From the IMG/VR virus record IMGVR_UViG_3300025889_009691, positions 1-64,000 of that record: a stretch of 64,000 bases of DNA; one strand, 5' to 3'. The notes below the pieces were generated by a model. The model searched no databases. It was given only the letters and a program-made list of their open reading frames with translations, and had not been told where the DNA came from. Below are positions 6,918-15,104 of this stretch, piece after piece. Origin of the DNA: a virus. A program made the position numbers and the translations under genes. Positions within the stretch are counted from its first letter, which is position 1; each line of letters opens with the position of its first letter.

Positions 6918-7588
6918 GTAATATGTTATCAGCGTTATCAGAGCCTTTTGACCCTTCGGTTGAGAAGCAGCTAAAGAAGGGCGGGGCAAGCCTTACGTAT
7001 ATTCCTGTTAGTGAGGTGATTACTAGATTAAATCGGGTACTAGGTGTGGACATGTGGTCTTACCATATTGTTTCGTGTGCCCGTGATACTTTGGACCCTG
7101 ACTATGTTGTTGCACATGTCCGACTCACTGCTACTTTTGTTCCCACGGATAATGCGCCTGCGCTAACTGTCGTTAAGGACGGTATTGGCGGTCAGAAGAT
7201 TAAGCGCACGAAGAATGGTGACATTGTTGATCTTGGCGACGAGATGAAGGGAGCGGTGTCTGATGCTTTGAAGAAGGCAGCGCAGCACTTCGGTGTCGGT
7301 TTGTATCTTGCTCGTTCTGAAGAGTCAATGAGTTTAGAGTATGCTCAAGAGGTAGCTGAGCAGCCTATTTCAGCGGAGCATTTTGAGAAGTTGCGAGAAG
7401 TACTGAACAGTCAGTCGCAGAGTGTTATGGATGCTTGTCGTGCGCATTGGTCAGAGATTTCTAACAATGCTGAGTTTGCGAATGAGAATATTACTCGTGA
7501 CTTGCTGAAGACTATGTTGGATTTTGTTAAGTCGATGAATGCTGAGAGCAGCGAAACGCAGGCAGGGGCTGACACTGATGCAGGATAG
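6914..7588 (+). CDS. Rad52/Rad22-like single-strand annealing protein
   Basis: A 224-residue protein with the hallmark core of the Rad52-like phage annealing family: YIPVSEVITRLNRVLGVDMWSY near residues 29-50, a beta region with KDGIGGQKIKR, and DEMKGAVSDALKKAAQHFGVG around 110-131, followed by LYLAR. Known members bind and anneal complementary single strands in recombination. The GTG at 6914 is preferred because AGGAGA lies just upstream; an ATG at 6923 is the alternative. The C-terminal 90 residues are a less conserved helical tail. It overlaps both neighbours, with a nuclease next, which is the usual annealase-exonuclease pairing. Confidence 0.88.
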   Translation: MSNMLSALSEPFDPSVEKQLKKGGASLTYIPVSEVITRLNRVLGVDMWSYHIVSCARDTLDPDYVVAHVRLTATFVPTDNAPALTVVKDGIGGQKIKRTKNGDIVDLGDEMKGAVSDALKKAAQHFGVGLYLARSEESMSLEYAQEVAEQPISAEHFEKLREVLNSQSQSVMDACRAHWSEISNNAEFANENITRDLLKTMLDFVKSMNAESSETQAGADTDAG

Positions 7589-8372
7589 TTTGGATTTAGG
7601 TCCGTTGCCTTATGAGTATCCGAGGTACATGTCGCCTAGTTCTATCAGCACGTTTCAGCAGTGTCCGTTAAAGTTTAAGTTTTCAAAACTAGATAAGCTT
7701 CCATCGGAGTCTACTGAAGCGCAGCATCTGGGTTCGTTTGTTCATGAAGTGTTGGAAGAGTTGTTTAAGCTTCCTGCGGAAGAGCGGACAGAAAAGGCTG
7801 CGAGTCGTTTAGCGAAGAGCTTGTGGGAGTCAAAGTGGGCTGATGAGTACTTTGCTTTGGCTGATCGTGAAGATGATCCTAATGCATTTAAGTGGAAGGC
7901 TTGGTGGTGTATCGAAAACTACTTCGGGATGGAAGACCCCACGAAGTTTGACGCTGAAGGTATTGAAGCCAAGATGGACGGCGACATTGATGGCGTACCC
8001 ATCTTTGGCATCATTGACCGTTACACGATTGAGGACGGTAAGCTAGTAATCTCGGATTACAAGACAGGTAAGAAGCCTCGCAAGCAGTACGAGTGGGAGA
8101 AGAAGATGCAGATTACGATCTATAGCATTCTTCTTAAAGAGATGACAGGTATGGACGTTAAGCGTGCAGAGCTGCTCTACGTTAAATCTGGCCAGTTTGC
8201 ACGTTATGACGTGGACGAAGAGCTTGAGAATGCTGTTCGTGTTGAGGTTCGTAACACATGGGATCAAGTGAAGTCCATGTGTGAGTCGGGTGAGTTTGAA
8301 ACCCGGACTGGCCCTCTTTGCAACTGGTGTGATTATCAGTCTATCTGTCCTGAGTTTGGGGCGAAGCGATGA
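7578..8372 (+). CDS. Cas4/RecB-like PD-(D/E)XK nuclease with Fe-S cysteines
   Basis: A 264-residue nuclease. One Cys sits near the N-terminus (SSISTFQQCPLKFKF) and three near the C-terminus (CNWCDYQSIC), the Cas4/AddB-type 4Fe-4S layout. Catalytic motifs are visible: HEVLEELF early, GIIDRY with the conserved Asp, VISDYKTGKKPRK (the D-x-K pair) and QITIYSILL (the QxxxY motif). Family members are 5'-3' exonucleases or helicase-nuclease parts; here it likely makes single strands for the Rad52-like protein upstream. The ATG at 7578 overlaps the previous gene by 11 bases; an ATG at 7539 would add 13 residues of poor quality. Confidence 0.88.
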   Translation: MQDSLDLGPLPYEYPRYMSPSSISTFQQCPLKFKFSKLDKLPSESTEAQHLGSFVHEVLEELFKLPAEERTEKAASRLAKSLWESKWADEYFALADREDDPNAFKWKAWWCIENYFGMEDPTKFDAEGIEAKMDGDIDGVPIFGIIDRYTIEDGKLVISDYKTGKKPRKQYEWEKKMQITIYSILLKEMTGMDVKRAELLYVKSGQFARYDVDEELENAVRVEVRNTWDQVKSMCESGEFETRTGPLCNWCDYQSICPEFGAKR

Positions 8373-8821
8373 GTGAGACGTTTGAACTTTTGGTTTCTGA
8401 AGATGTTAAAAATAAGCTTGCTCAGCACGACAAAGACTTTTTGCGTTTGCCCGAGAACAGGGTGAAGTGGCGAGACTGCTTGTTGACAATTATTGACACG
8501 GTGACAACTAAGATAGATGGTCTTGAGGAAGAAATCAATCGCTTAAGAAATACCTATTCGGATTTCGTTGTTGACCCTGCTGCAAGTTTGGACGAGCAGC
8601 GAGATAAGGCTGTTCGCTTTAGGTTTTATGCTGAGAAGCGTTTGGCTGAAGCTGACAGGTTGTTAGCGTTGGGCGCAGATGCTGATCCGTCTCTTTCGTT
8701 GGCCACGTTTTTGCGAGATGCGATTATGGCGCATCGACAGTGGCATGCAGAAGAAGGTCTTGAGAGCACGGAAGGCGACGATTGCTTGTATGCTGCGCTG
8801 GATGGAGAGTGGAAGTTCTAA
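8369..8821 (+). CDS. hypothetical coiled-coil protein
   Basis: A 150-residue protein, ATGA-coupled to the nuclease gene. A heptad-like stretch (TTKIDGLEEEINRLRNTY, then EQRDKAVRFRFYAEKRLAEADRLLALG) predicts coiled coils. Its C-terminus contains HRQWHAEEG and then a short acidic end. No family recognised; it is likely part of the same transcription unit. Confidence 0.6.
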   Translation: MSETFELLVSEDVKNKLAQHDKDFLRLPENRVKWRDCLLTIIDTVTTKIDGLEEEINRLRNTYSDFVVDPAASLDEQRDKAVRFRFYAEKRLAEADRLLALGADADPSLSLATFLRDAIMAHRQWHAEEGLESTEGDDCLYAALDGEWKF

Positions 8822-9915
8822 TGAAGATTGGGTTTGCTTCTAACGATTGGTCTCGCACGGCTCTTGATGCTTTGGGCCGACCTGTTATGGGCGGGTCGGG
8901 CTATATCAGAATCGGTCAGTACATTAAGCATTATAAGGGTACTGGGATTGAGACTGTTGTTGGGATTTTAGCCCATAACTCTAGGACTGGAACTTTTGGT
9001 GTTCATTCTTGGGACGGTAACGACTATTTCGATTGTGATGTTATTGTGATGCAGCGTTACATGCATAAGCAGGTTTTGCCTGATATGAAGAGAGCGCAAG
9101 CGGCTGGTCAGATAGTTCTTCAAGATGTAGATGACTGGTATTGGGGATTAAGTAAGAAGAATCATGCGTATGATGCGTCTGATCCTTTGAAGAACCCTGA
9201 TGAAAATATCAAATGGTATGAAAACATTATTAAGAACTCAGATGGCGTTATTGCGTCTACTCCGTTCTTATTTAACCGTATGCGGGAGTGGAATGAAAAC
9301 ACGGTTCTTCACACCAACTATGTTGATACCGGTATGTTTGCGAAAGCATACGAGCACGAGCCTAAACTGAAAATTGTTGTAGGGTGGATGGGTTCAACAG
9401 CTCATCGCAGCGGTGATCTACAAATTCTAAAGCCATATACTTCTCAAATCTCGAAGTTTGCTAGTTGGCACCACACAGGGCATATAGAAGCTCCAGGCTG
9501 GCCAAGGTTTACTAAAGAACTTGGGGTTGAAGGAGGTAACACCACGACTTCTCCTTTTGTACCTCCCTATGAACTTAATACCGGCATAAAATTTGATGCA
9601 GGCATCGTACCTTTAACTGACATTGCTTTTAATCATGCTAAGTCGTATATTAAAGGACTAGAGTATGCTGCTGCTGGTGTTCCTTTTGTTTGCTCGTGGT
9701 CTCCACAGTATGAAGAATTGACACAAAAGCACGATATTGGTGTGTTGGCATCTAAGCCTGCAGACTATGTTAAAGAGTTAAAGAAATTTACTGATTGCGA
9801 TTATCGTAAAAAAGTTGCAGCCAAGAACCGTGAAAATGTCCGTAAGTTTGATAGCAAAATTGGGGCTGACCGGTTGTACACCAATATTAAATCTTTAGTA
9901 GAGCGTGCGAAATGA
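8821..9915 (+). CDS. GT-B type glycosyltransferase (GT4-like)
   Basis: A 364-residue protein with the shape of family 4-like retaining glycosyltransferases. The N-terminal Rossmann half begins MKIGFASNDWSRTALD and includes VIVMQRYMH and IVLQDVDDWYWGL. The C-terminal half begins IVVGWMGSTAHRSGDL and contains FDAGIVPL, then SYIKGLEYAAAGVPFVCSWSPQYEE, the family's donor-binding E-x7-E-like region. It would transfer a sugar from a nucleotide donor, onto host glycan, phage DNA bases or phage proteins; the acceptor is unknown. The start uses the TAATG overlap with the previous stop. A methyltransferase and dioxygenase nearby suggest a modification cluster. Confidence 0.82.
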   Translation: MKIGFASNDWSRTALDALGRPVMGGSGYIRIGQYIKHYKGTGIETVVGILAHNSRTGTFGVHSWDGNDYFDCDVIVMQRYMHKQVLPDMKRAQAAGQIVLQDVDDWYWGLSKKNHAYDASDPLKNPDENIKWYENIIKNSDGVIASTPFLFNRMREWNENTVLHTNYVDTGMFAKAYEHEPKLKIVVGWMGSTAHRSGDLQILKPYTSQISKFASWHHTGHIEAPGWPRFTKELGVEGGNTTTSPFVPPYELNTGIKFDAGIVPLTDIAFNHAKSYIKGLEYAAAGVPFVCSWSPQYEELTQKHDIGVLASKPADYVKELKKFTDCDYRKKVAAKNRENVRKFDSKIGADRLYTNIKSLVERAK

Positions 9916-10388
9916 AGCGGGGCAAACCTTTAAAACGCACACCTCTTAAACGTGGGAGTAGTCAGTTAAAGCGCACCCCGTTGGCTCGTAGGTCTAAGAA
10001 AACAAAAGACTTATATGTTGAACGCAGAGAGATTGTGCAAGAGATGCTTGCGGCGCAACCAAATTGTGTAGCGTGTAAACTGTGGGCTGCGTTTGACCTA
10101 CACAACGGAAAGCAGTCAAATATAATTGTTAATGTCAATAAAACTCGTGACATACATGAGCTTGTAAACAGATCGCAAGGCGGATCAATTACAGAGCGGC
10201 GAAATTTGTTAGCAGTTTGCCGCCCTTGTCATAATAGAATAACAACAGAACCCAAAGATGCTGAACGCTTAGGTTTGCATTTAGAAAGCTGGTGCAATAC
10301 TAGTGCAGGGTTCAACGAAGCAGAAAGGCTTAGACATGAATGGTCGTCAGGTACTCCTACAGAACCTTCTTGGTTCCAAAACAATTGA
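9912..10388 (+). CDS. HNH endonuclease
   Basis: A 158-residue protein with a very basic N-terminus (MKRGKPLKRTPLKRGSSQLKRT) and an HNH core. The core has CVACKLW, DIHELVNRSQGGSI (first His of the nuclease), RRNLLAVCRPCHNRIT (Asn, Cys pair and final His), so the zinc knuckles and H-N-H residues are all present. HNH proteins in phages can be packaging nickases or free-standing homing enzymes. It is ATGA-coupled to the glycosyltransferase and overlaps the next gene by 53 bases. Confidence 0.85.
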   Translation: MKRGKPLKRTPLKRGSSQLKRTPLARRSKKTKDLYVERREIVQEMLAAQPNCVACKLWAAFDLHNGKQSNIIVNVNKTRDIHELVNRSQGGSITERRNLLAVCRPCHNRITTEPKDAERLGLHLESWCNTSAGFNEAERLRHEWSSGTPTEPSWFQNN

Positions 10389-11235
10389 ACATCCTGATTT
10401 GCTTGATGAGATCAATTCTTTATCAGGCAATTTTCAAGACGACGAACTTCCGCACCTTGACCGTGAAGAAGTAAACACTGATTTTCTATCAGATTTACAA
10501 AAGCAGTGGCGCAGTGACGGTGTTGTCATTTTAGATTCGTTTTTTCCTGACGACATGATTGAAGCCTATAGGTCTGACTGGATTCAACACAATAGGATCA
10601 ATCATGATCGACCTATGGGTTACCCTGGAGAGTGTGCATATTTTCAAGTTGAAAGCTTGATGCGTCTAGCTACCTACAAGCCGCTCCACGATATTCTCTC
10701 GCATTTGATCGGTGACGATATGGGAGTTCATTTGAATCTTACCGGCTGGAAGTCAACTCAAAGAAACTGGCATCAAGATGGATACTTAAACCCGGATTCA
10801 AACAAAGATCACTATTTGGCGGTGTGGATAGCGCTGGATGATGTCCATGAAGACTCAGGCCCATTTGAGTTTGTGCGTGGTTCGCATGTGTTACCTATCA
10901 TTACGCAAGACCAAACGCTGGCTCGGCTAGAAGTTAAAGAACGCACTGACCCCATGTGGCCTAAGTATTCTGAACGCTTTCTCACACCCATGTTTGAAGA
11001 TTTACTTGATCGTGGAGAGATGAAGACTGAAAAGTTTTTGGCAAAGAAGGGAGATGTTCTAGTATGGCATGCGAGGTTAATGCACAGAGGTTCGTTGCCT
11101 AATAATCCTGACTTGTGGCGAGAGACTGCTATCATTCACTATTCAGGTGTGAATCATAGACCCGACATGCCTACCGCTCACCAGTTTGAAGATGGGGGAT
11201 GGTTTTTCCCTATCAACCAAAATATTCCTCTTTAG
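10336..11235 (+). CDS. phytanoyl-CoA dioxygenase (PhyH)-like 2-oxoglutarate/Fe(II) oxygenase
   Basis: A 299-residue protein with the PhyH pattern. It has WRSDGVVILDSFFPDDMIEAYRSDW (the family's entry motif), RNWHQDGYLNP with the HxD iron ligands, and AVWIALDDVHEDSGPFEFVRGSH, the PhyH-type stretch after the first ligands. HRGSLPNN with a following Arg supplies the distal His and the 2-oxoglutarate-binding Arg. Members hydroxylate small molecules or modified bases using oxygen and 2-oxoglutarate; the substrate is unknown. The start is placed at the ATG at 10336 after AAGG; a GTG at 10303 is in frame. PhyH-like genes also occur in other aquatic phages. Confidence 0.85.
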   Translation: MNGRQVLLQNLLGSKTIEHPDLLDEINSLSGNFQDDELPHLDREEVNTDFLSDLQKQWRSDGVVILDSFFPDDMIEAYRSDWIQHNRINHDRPMGYPGECAYFQVESLMRLATYKPLHDILSHLIGDDMGVHLNLTGWKSTQRNWHQDGYLNPDSNKDHYLAVWIALDDVHEDSGPFEFVRGSHVLPIITQDQTLARLEVKERTDPMWPKYSERFLTPMFEDLLDRGEMKTEKFLAKKGDVLVWHARLMHRGSLPNNPDLWRETAIIHYSGVNHRPDMPTAHQFEDGGWFFPINQNIPL

Positions 11236-11236
11236 C

Positions 11237-11617
11237 ATGCCTGCAAAGTACGGCCATCAAGATAAAGCCAAAGCCACGAAACTGCATAGTTTGCTAGTAC
11301 GCACTAGAGATAATTTCACTTGTCGATGGTGTGGTGTCTCTAAGAAAGATGGTAAGCAGATTCAGTGTGCACATATTATTTCTCGTAGTGTGTCTGCTAC
11401 TAGGACTGATGAGCGTAATGCCGTTGCTTTGTGTGCGTCGTGTCATTGGAAGCAAAGCAAGAATCCGATACTTTGGTCTAGGTGGATAGAGCAAGAGTTA
11501 GGTTCAGATCATATTGATGATTTGATTGAGCGAGGCGTCCCTGGCGTTGCAGTTGATTGGTCATTGGAGGTTGTTCGTCTACAATCTGCCCTTGACGATT
11601 TGGCTAGTAATGGGTAG
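11237..11617 (+). CDS. second HNH endonuclease
   Basis: A 126-residue protein with CRWCGVSKKDG, then IQCAHIISRS, NAVALCASCHWKQSKNP, the zinc-ribbon HNH layout with both Cys pairs and the nuclease His. The start is the ATG at 11237, one base after the preceding stop; upstream in-frame codons lie inside the PhyH-like gene. It is not a close copy of the HNH gene at 9.9 kb. The two HNH genes bracket the PhyH-like gene, which suggests mobile or exchanged DNA. Confidence 0.85.
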   Translation: MPAKYGHQDKAKATKLHSLLVRTRDNFTCRWCGVSKKDGKQIQCAHIISRSVSATRTDERNAVALCASCHWKQSKNPILWSRWIEQELGSDHIDDLIERGVPGVAVDWSLEVVRLQSALDDLASNG

Positions 11618-11620
11618 AAT
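11592..11620 (+). promoter_or_regulatory. leaderless-type promoter
   Basis: TTGACG (11592-11597), a 17-base spacer, TAGAAT (11615-11620), then 6 bases to the ATG at 11627. Confidence 0.8.
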
Positions 11621-11626
11621 ACAGTT

Positions 11627-11977
11627 ATGAATTATTCCCGCACGGCACCTATCAGTTCAGTTGAAGTTGAATCTGAGTTGATTCGTCTTACAGCTGATAT
11701 TGAGTCTGAGACAGAAGCGTTTGAAACGTTGGCAAAAGATCATGCTGTAAAAGAAGCTGAGTATAAGAAGCAGTGGTTTAAAGAATATCTTGCTGCTGAA
11801 GGTGCTGTAAAGCAAAAAGAAAGCTGGGCCGGGTATAAGACCAGCGAATTGTACTATGACGCACAAGTTGCGGAGGCGCTAGTTAAAGCCAAGCGAGAAA
11901 AGTTACATTCTTTGAGAACTGCTTGTGACGCTTTGCGGACTATTGCTGCAAATGTAAGATCGCAAGTTAAATTTTAA
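11627..11977 (+). CDS. hypothetical coiled-coil protein
   Basis: A 116-residue, almost wholly helical protein with heptad-like charge spacing (VESELIRLTADIESETEAFETLAKD, then KAKREKLHSLRTACDALRTI). It has a clear leaderless-type promoter. Small helical proteins of this kind are common in actinophages with no assigned role. Confidence 0.65.
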   Translation: MNYSRTAPISSVEVESELIRLTADIESETEAFETLAKDHAVKEAEYKKQWFKEYLAAEGAVKQKESWAGYKTSELYYDAQVAEALVKAKREKLHSLRTACDALRTIAANVRSQVKF

Positions 11978-11986
11978 GGAGATAAT

Positions 11987-12613
11987 ATGAGTAACTATTT
12001 AAATGTTGGATGTGGTCATCACTATGCTGAAGGCTGGATAAACACAGACGTTTGGGAAGATGAAAAGACTAAACCAGACGTGCTTGTTAAGCGTGATGAA
12101 CCGTATCCTTTTGAAGATAACTATTTTGATGCTATTTATTTAGGGCACGTGTTAGAACACATATCGTGGACTAAGATTGGAGTCTTCCTAAAGGAAATGG
12201 TTCGTGTGGCTAAGCCTGGAGCACCAGTGTTAGCAGTCGGCCCTGATGTGTATCGAACAATTGAGCGGTGGAAGGATGGTCAAGAGCCATGGGATATGGT
12301 GAAGTCAGTTATGGAGCATCAAGACATTGACGCACAACTGTACCATACTGCCGATGACGGCTCATATGTCGCTTCTCCCCCTCTTACACCTGAATGGTGG
12401 GATGGTGCGGCACATTACTGGAACTGCCACGAAGCACGTTTAGAGCAAGTTATGAAAACACACTTTGGAGACGTTGAGGTGTACTCGTCTCACATTGAAA
12501 ATGATCTGCCCGGTAACCGTGTTAATTGGTTTGATTCACGAAACAACATGCGGTGGCCTGTCACCGGCTACTGGTGGTGGCAGTGTGCAGTCGCAGGTAA
12601 GGTGCACAAATGA
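11987..12613 (+). CDS. SAM-dependent methyltransferase (class I)
   Basis: A 208-residue protein. Motif I is YLNVGCGHHYAEGWINTDV with the glycine turn and acidic residue for SAM binding. FEDNYFDAIYLGHVLEHISW is the motif IV/post-I region typical of the Methyltransf_11 group, and MVRVAKPGAPVLAVGPD follows. The length fits a small-molecule, sugar or lipid methyltransferase rather than a DNA base enzyme (no DPPY/NPPY motif). AAGGAG precedes the ATG. ATGA coupling joins it to the first ParB-like gene. Confidence 0.82.
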   Translation: MSNYLNVGCGHHYAEGWINTDVWEDEKTKPDVLVKRDEPYPFEDNYFDAIYLGHVLEHISWTKIGVFLKEMVRVAKPGAPVLAVGPDVYRTIERWKDGQEPWDMVKSVMEHQDIDAQLYHTADDGSYVASPPLTPEWWDGAAHYWNCHEARLEQVMKTHFGDVEVYSSHIENDLPGNRVNWFDSRNNMRWPVTGYWWWQCAVAGKVHK

Positions 12614-13386
12614 TTCACAACATTGCAGATAATATTCAAAGCCTAGCAGTAGACATTGAGTTGTTGCGTCCACTGGAGAACAACGCACGCCGAGGCAATG
12701 TTGATGCAATCATGGCGTCGTATAACAAGTTTGGTCAGGTTAAGCCCATTGTGGCTGTAAGTGATGCTGATGGTTCGTTGACAGTCATTGCGGGTAACCA
12801 TCAGCTAGAAGCAGCTAAGCAGTTGGGATGGCAGCAGATTGCTGTGTCTATTGTTGATCTAGACAACGATGATGCGTTAGCGTTTGCATTGGCAGACAAC
12901 CGCATTTCTGACTTGGGCACAACTGACAATGAACTTCTGTACGAGTTGCTGACTGATGTCATTGGTGATGACGAGAGCTTTTTTGAAGTGCTAGGTTGGG
13001 ATGACTTTTCAGTGGCCGCAATTGAGAACACAGTTATTACAGCCGAGTTGGCTAACGATAGCAATGCTGGATGGACTGCCCCTGAAATCGTTTTGAATGA
13101 TGTGGGTGTAGACTCACCTCCTCCTGCAGCAACACCTCAGCCAACTGGCTCTGGAGATCAGCCTACACCAAGCACTTCCACGATTGTTACTCAGGGTAGT
13201 ACTAGTGCTGGTGTTTCTGGAGTCAACAATGCTTCAATTCAGTTTACGCTAGTGTTTGATAGTGCTGAACAGCAGTCAAAGTGGTATGCGTTCATTAAGT
13301 GGCTTAGAGAAAGCCCGGTCTATGATGGCGAAACGACTTCAGAACGACTGTTTGATTTTATTGCTCAGCATTCAGAGATGGGTTAA
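12610..13386 (+). CDS. ParB-like (ParB/sulfiredoxin-fold) protein
   Basis: A 258-residue protein whose first 110 residues match the phage ParB-like domain. They contain LRPLENNARRGNVDAIMASYNKFGQVKPIVA, then LTVIAGNHQLEAAKQLGW (the GxHxxxAA signature) and DNDDALAFALADNRISDLG. A linker rich in Pro/Thr/Ser follows, then a C-terminal domain (SIQFTLVFDSAEQQSKWYAF) seen with this domain in other phages. Stand-alone proteins of this type often neighbour PAPS-reductase-like or methyltransferase genes, as here. Possible roles are nuclease, CTP-dependent switch or regulator; none can be chosen from sequence. Confidence 0.85.
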   Translation: MIHNIADNIQSLAVDIELLRPLENNARRGNVDAIMASYNKFGQVKPIVAVSDADGSLTVIAGNHQLEAAKQLGWQQIAVSIVDLDNDDALAFALADNRISDLGTTDNELLYELLTDVIGDDESFFEVLGWDDFSVAAIENTVITAELANDSNAGWTAPEIVLNDVGVDSPPPAATPQPTGSGDQPTPSTSTIVTQGSTSAGVSGVNNASIQFTLVFDSAEQQSKWYAFIKWLRESPVYDGETTSERLFDFIAQHSEMG

Positions 13387-13388
13387 GT

Positions 13389-14561
13389 ATGGCTAGACGC
13401 AGAATGTTTCTAGACATAAATTGTGTCGATGCGGCTCGTGAGCGTATCCGTCACGTGTATGACACATTTGATACTGTGTGCATTCAGTTTAGTGGCGGCA
13501 AAGACTCCACGGCATGTCTTTATCTGGCGAAGGAAGTTCATGAAGAGCGTGGCCTCGGTCCGGTTAAAGTCATTTTCCGTGATGAAGAAATGCTTTCTCC
13601 GGCTGTAGCAGAGTATGTGCAGCGGGTCAGCGAGTATGACTGGGTGGACATGGAGTGGTATTGCCTTCCTGTGGGGCAGGAAGTTTGGGTGCTTGGCGCA
13701 CGGGAGTATGTCTTATTGTGGTCTCCGAAGCGAGCAGCTGAAGGAAGACTGTTTAGACCTTTCCCTGATAATGCTATTAGGGCGGAGCACTTTGGTATTG
13801 ACCCCGGTAAGCCTATTCCTCGCAAGATTGACGAGTACACGATGCAGGGCAAGAAGGGGCGTACAGCGTTTATTACAGGTGTTCGTGCAAATGAATCAAT
13901 GATTCGTTACCGTACAGTTACTCAGAAACTCCATGAGAACTATATTAACCGTCCGTTCAAATTGTCAAAATCAATCCCGTTGCGGTTTGCCAAGATTATT
14001 TATGACTGGACTTCTGATGATGTTTTGAAGTTCATCTCAGAAGAACATAACGCTCCGTACTGTGCTTACTACGACTATGCTGCTATGAGTGGCGCAAATC
14101 AAAGAGTTGGTATTCCTCTTCACTCTGTTGCGTCTAGACGGTTGATTGATGTTCTGCGTACTGAACCTGAATTCTACGACGAGCTATATCGGTGCTTTCC
14201 TCAAATTGAAGCACAACGGCAGTTGTGGTCAGAGTTTGATATTGAGAAAGTTATCGACATGTATGAGTCAATGAGTTGGACTGGAGTGAAGTATTGCATT
14301 GAGGACAACATTTTGACTCCGGGTATGCGCAAAGCCGCAATGGTTTATAGTAACGATTTCAAGAAGAAGCACGTCAAAGACCCGTATGGGTATCCGATTG
14401 ATCATTTAATTCGCACGCTGCTGCTTAATGAGTTTATTGGGTCGCCTAGCCCGGTCGGTCCTAAAACAAAAGCACATAATAAACGGAAAGCTTTGCTAGA
14501 GCAAGAGGACCAGATTATGATGGATGCGAACAGCCTTGACATGCAAGATGATAGAAGGTAG
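13389..14561 (+). CDS. PAPS reductase-like PP-loop ATPase (DndC/IbrA-like)
   Basis: A 390-residue protein with the adenine nucleotide alpha-hydrolase PP-loop FSGGKDSTACLYLA (residues about 34-47) and a longer C-terminal part than true PAPS reductases. It contains ITGVRANESMIRYR, PLRFAKIIYDWTSDDVLKFI, and YCAYYDYAAMSGANQRVG. These features resemble IbrA and DndC-type proteins, which activate or move sulfur, rather than the biosynthetic enzyme; the ECGLH signature of sulfate assimilation is missing. It starts 3 bases after the first ParB-like gene. The overall setting is ParB-like, PP-loop, ParB-like. Confidence 0.85.
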   Translation: MARRRMFLDINCVDAARERIRHVYDTFDTVCIQFSGGKDSTACLYLAKEVHEERGLGPVKVIFRDEEMLSPAVAEYVQRVSEYDWVDMEWYCLPVGQEVWVLGAREYVLLWSPKRAAEGRLFRPFPDNAIRAEHFGIDPGKPIPRKIDEYTMQGKKGRTAFITGVRANESMIRYRTVTQKLHENYINRPFKLSKSIPLRFAKIIYDWTSDDVLKFISEEHNAPYCAYYDYAAMSGANQRVGIPLHSVASRRLIDVLRTEPEFYDELYRCFPQIEAQRQLWSEFDIEKVIDMYESMSWTGVKYCIEDNILTPGMRKAAMVYSNDFKKKHVKDPYGYPIDHLIRTLLLNEFIGSPSPVGPKTKAHNKRKALLEQEDQIMMDANSLDMQDDRR

Positions 14562-14564
14562 GGT
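14536..14564 (+). promoter_or_regulatory. leaderless-type promoter
   Basis: TTGACA (14536-14541), a 17-base spacer, TAGGGT (14559-14564), then 6 bases to the ATG at 14571. It lies within the end of the PP-loop gene. Confidence 0.8.
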
Positions 14565-14570
14565 ACTTAC

Positions 14571-15092
14571 ATGGATTTAGCTAACATTACAGATATTCGG
14601 CCAGCCAAGTGGACATCTGCTTGTTATTTGGTTTCTCCTGATTACAAGAAAATGGAGAAGTCTATAAAGCAGTATGGTATTTTAAGCCCGATTGTGATTC
14701 AACCTAACGGTACTATTATTGATGGTTTTCATCGCTGGAAGATCGCTAACGAATTAGAAATAGTAAAGGTTCCTGTCGTTGTTATTGACGTTGATGATAT
14801 TGAAGCCATGCTGCTCCACATTGATCTGAACAGGTATCGTAGCATTGTTATTGCCAAGTACTTGTCTAATATGATGGGAGAAATTTTACAGTCTGGCCGT
14901 TACGATCATGATTCGTTGCGTAGCCGCATGAGCTTGACTTCTGAAGAGTTTGATATTTTAGCAGAAGGCTCTTTGATCAAGATGCGTAAGATCAAGCAGC
15001 ACACCTACTCACCTGCCTGGGTACCCATTGAGTCTAACACTGGTGAAGACATCAAGGTTGAGCGTGTTACTGGACATTCCGAGCAAGTCTAA
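14571..15092 (+). CDS. second ParB-like (ParB/sulfiredoxin-fold) protein
   Basis: A 173-residue protein with YKKMEKSIKQYGILSPIVI and IIDGFHRWKIANEL (the GxHRxxxA signature), then VPVVVIDVDDIEAMLLHIDLNRYR. This is the compact ParB/IbrB-like domain with a short helical C-terminus and no DNA-partition domain. It has its own leaderless-type promoter although it follows the PP-loop gene by only 9 bases, so it can be expressed separately. In IbrAB pairs a ParB-like protein accompanies the PP-loop enzyme; this may be the closer IbrB equivalent (inference). Confidence 0.82.
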   Translation: MDLANITDIRPAKWTSACYLVSPDYKKMEKSIKQYGILSPIVIQPNGTIIDGFHRWKIANELEIVKVPVVVIDVDDIEAMLLHIDLNRYRSIVIAKYLSNMMGEILQSGRYDHDSLRSRMSLTSEEFDILAEGSLIKMRKIKQHTYSPAWVPIESNTGEDIKVERVTGHSEQV

Positions 15093-15104
15093 AAGGTGAA
15101 GTCT

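Noticed and set aside
13389-14561. True assimilatory PAPS reductase
   Set aside because: The PP-loop is present but the C-terminal ECGLH signature is missing and the protein is longer, fitting DndC/IbrA-like proteins better.
12610-15092. A plasmid-partition (ParA/ParB) system
   Set aside because: Neither ParB-like protein has a partition-type DNA-binding domain and there is no ParA gene or parS-like repeat cluster nearby.
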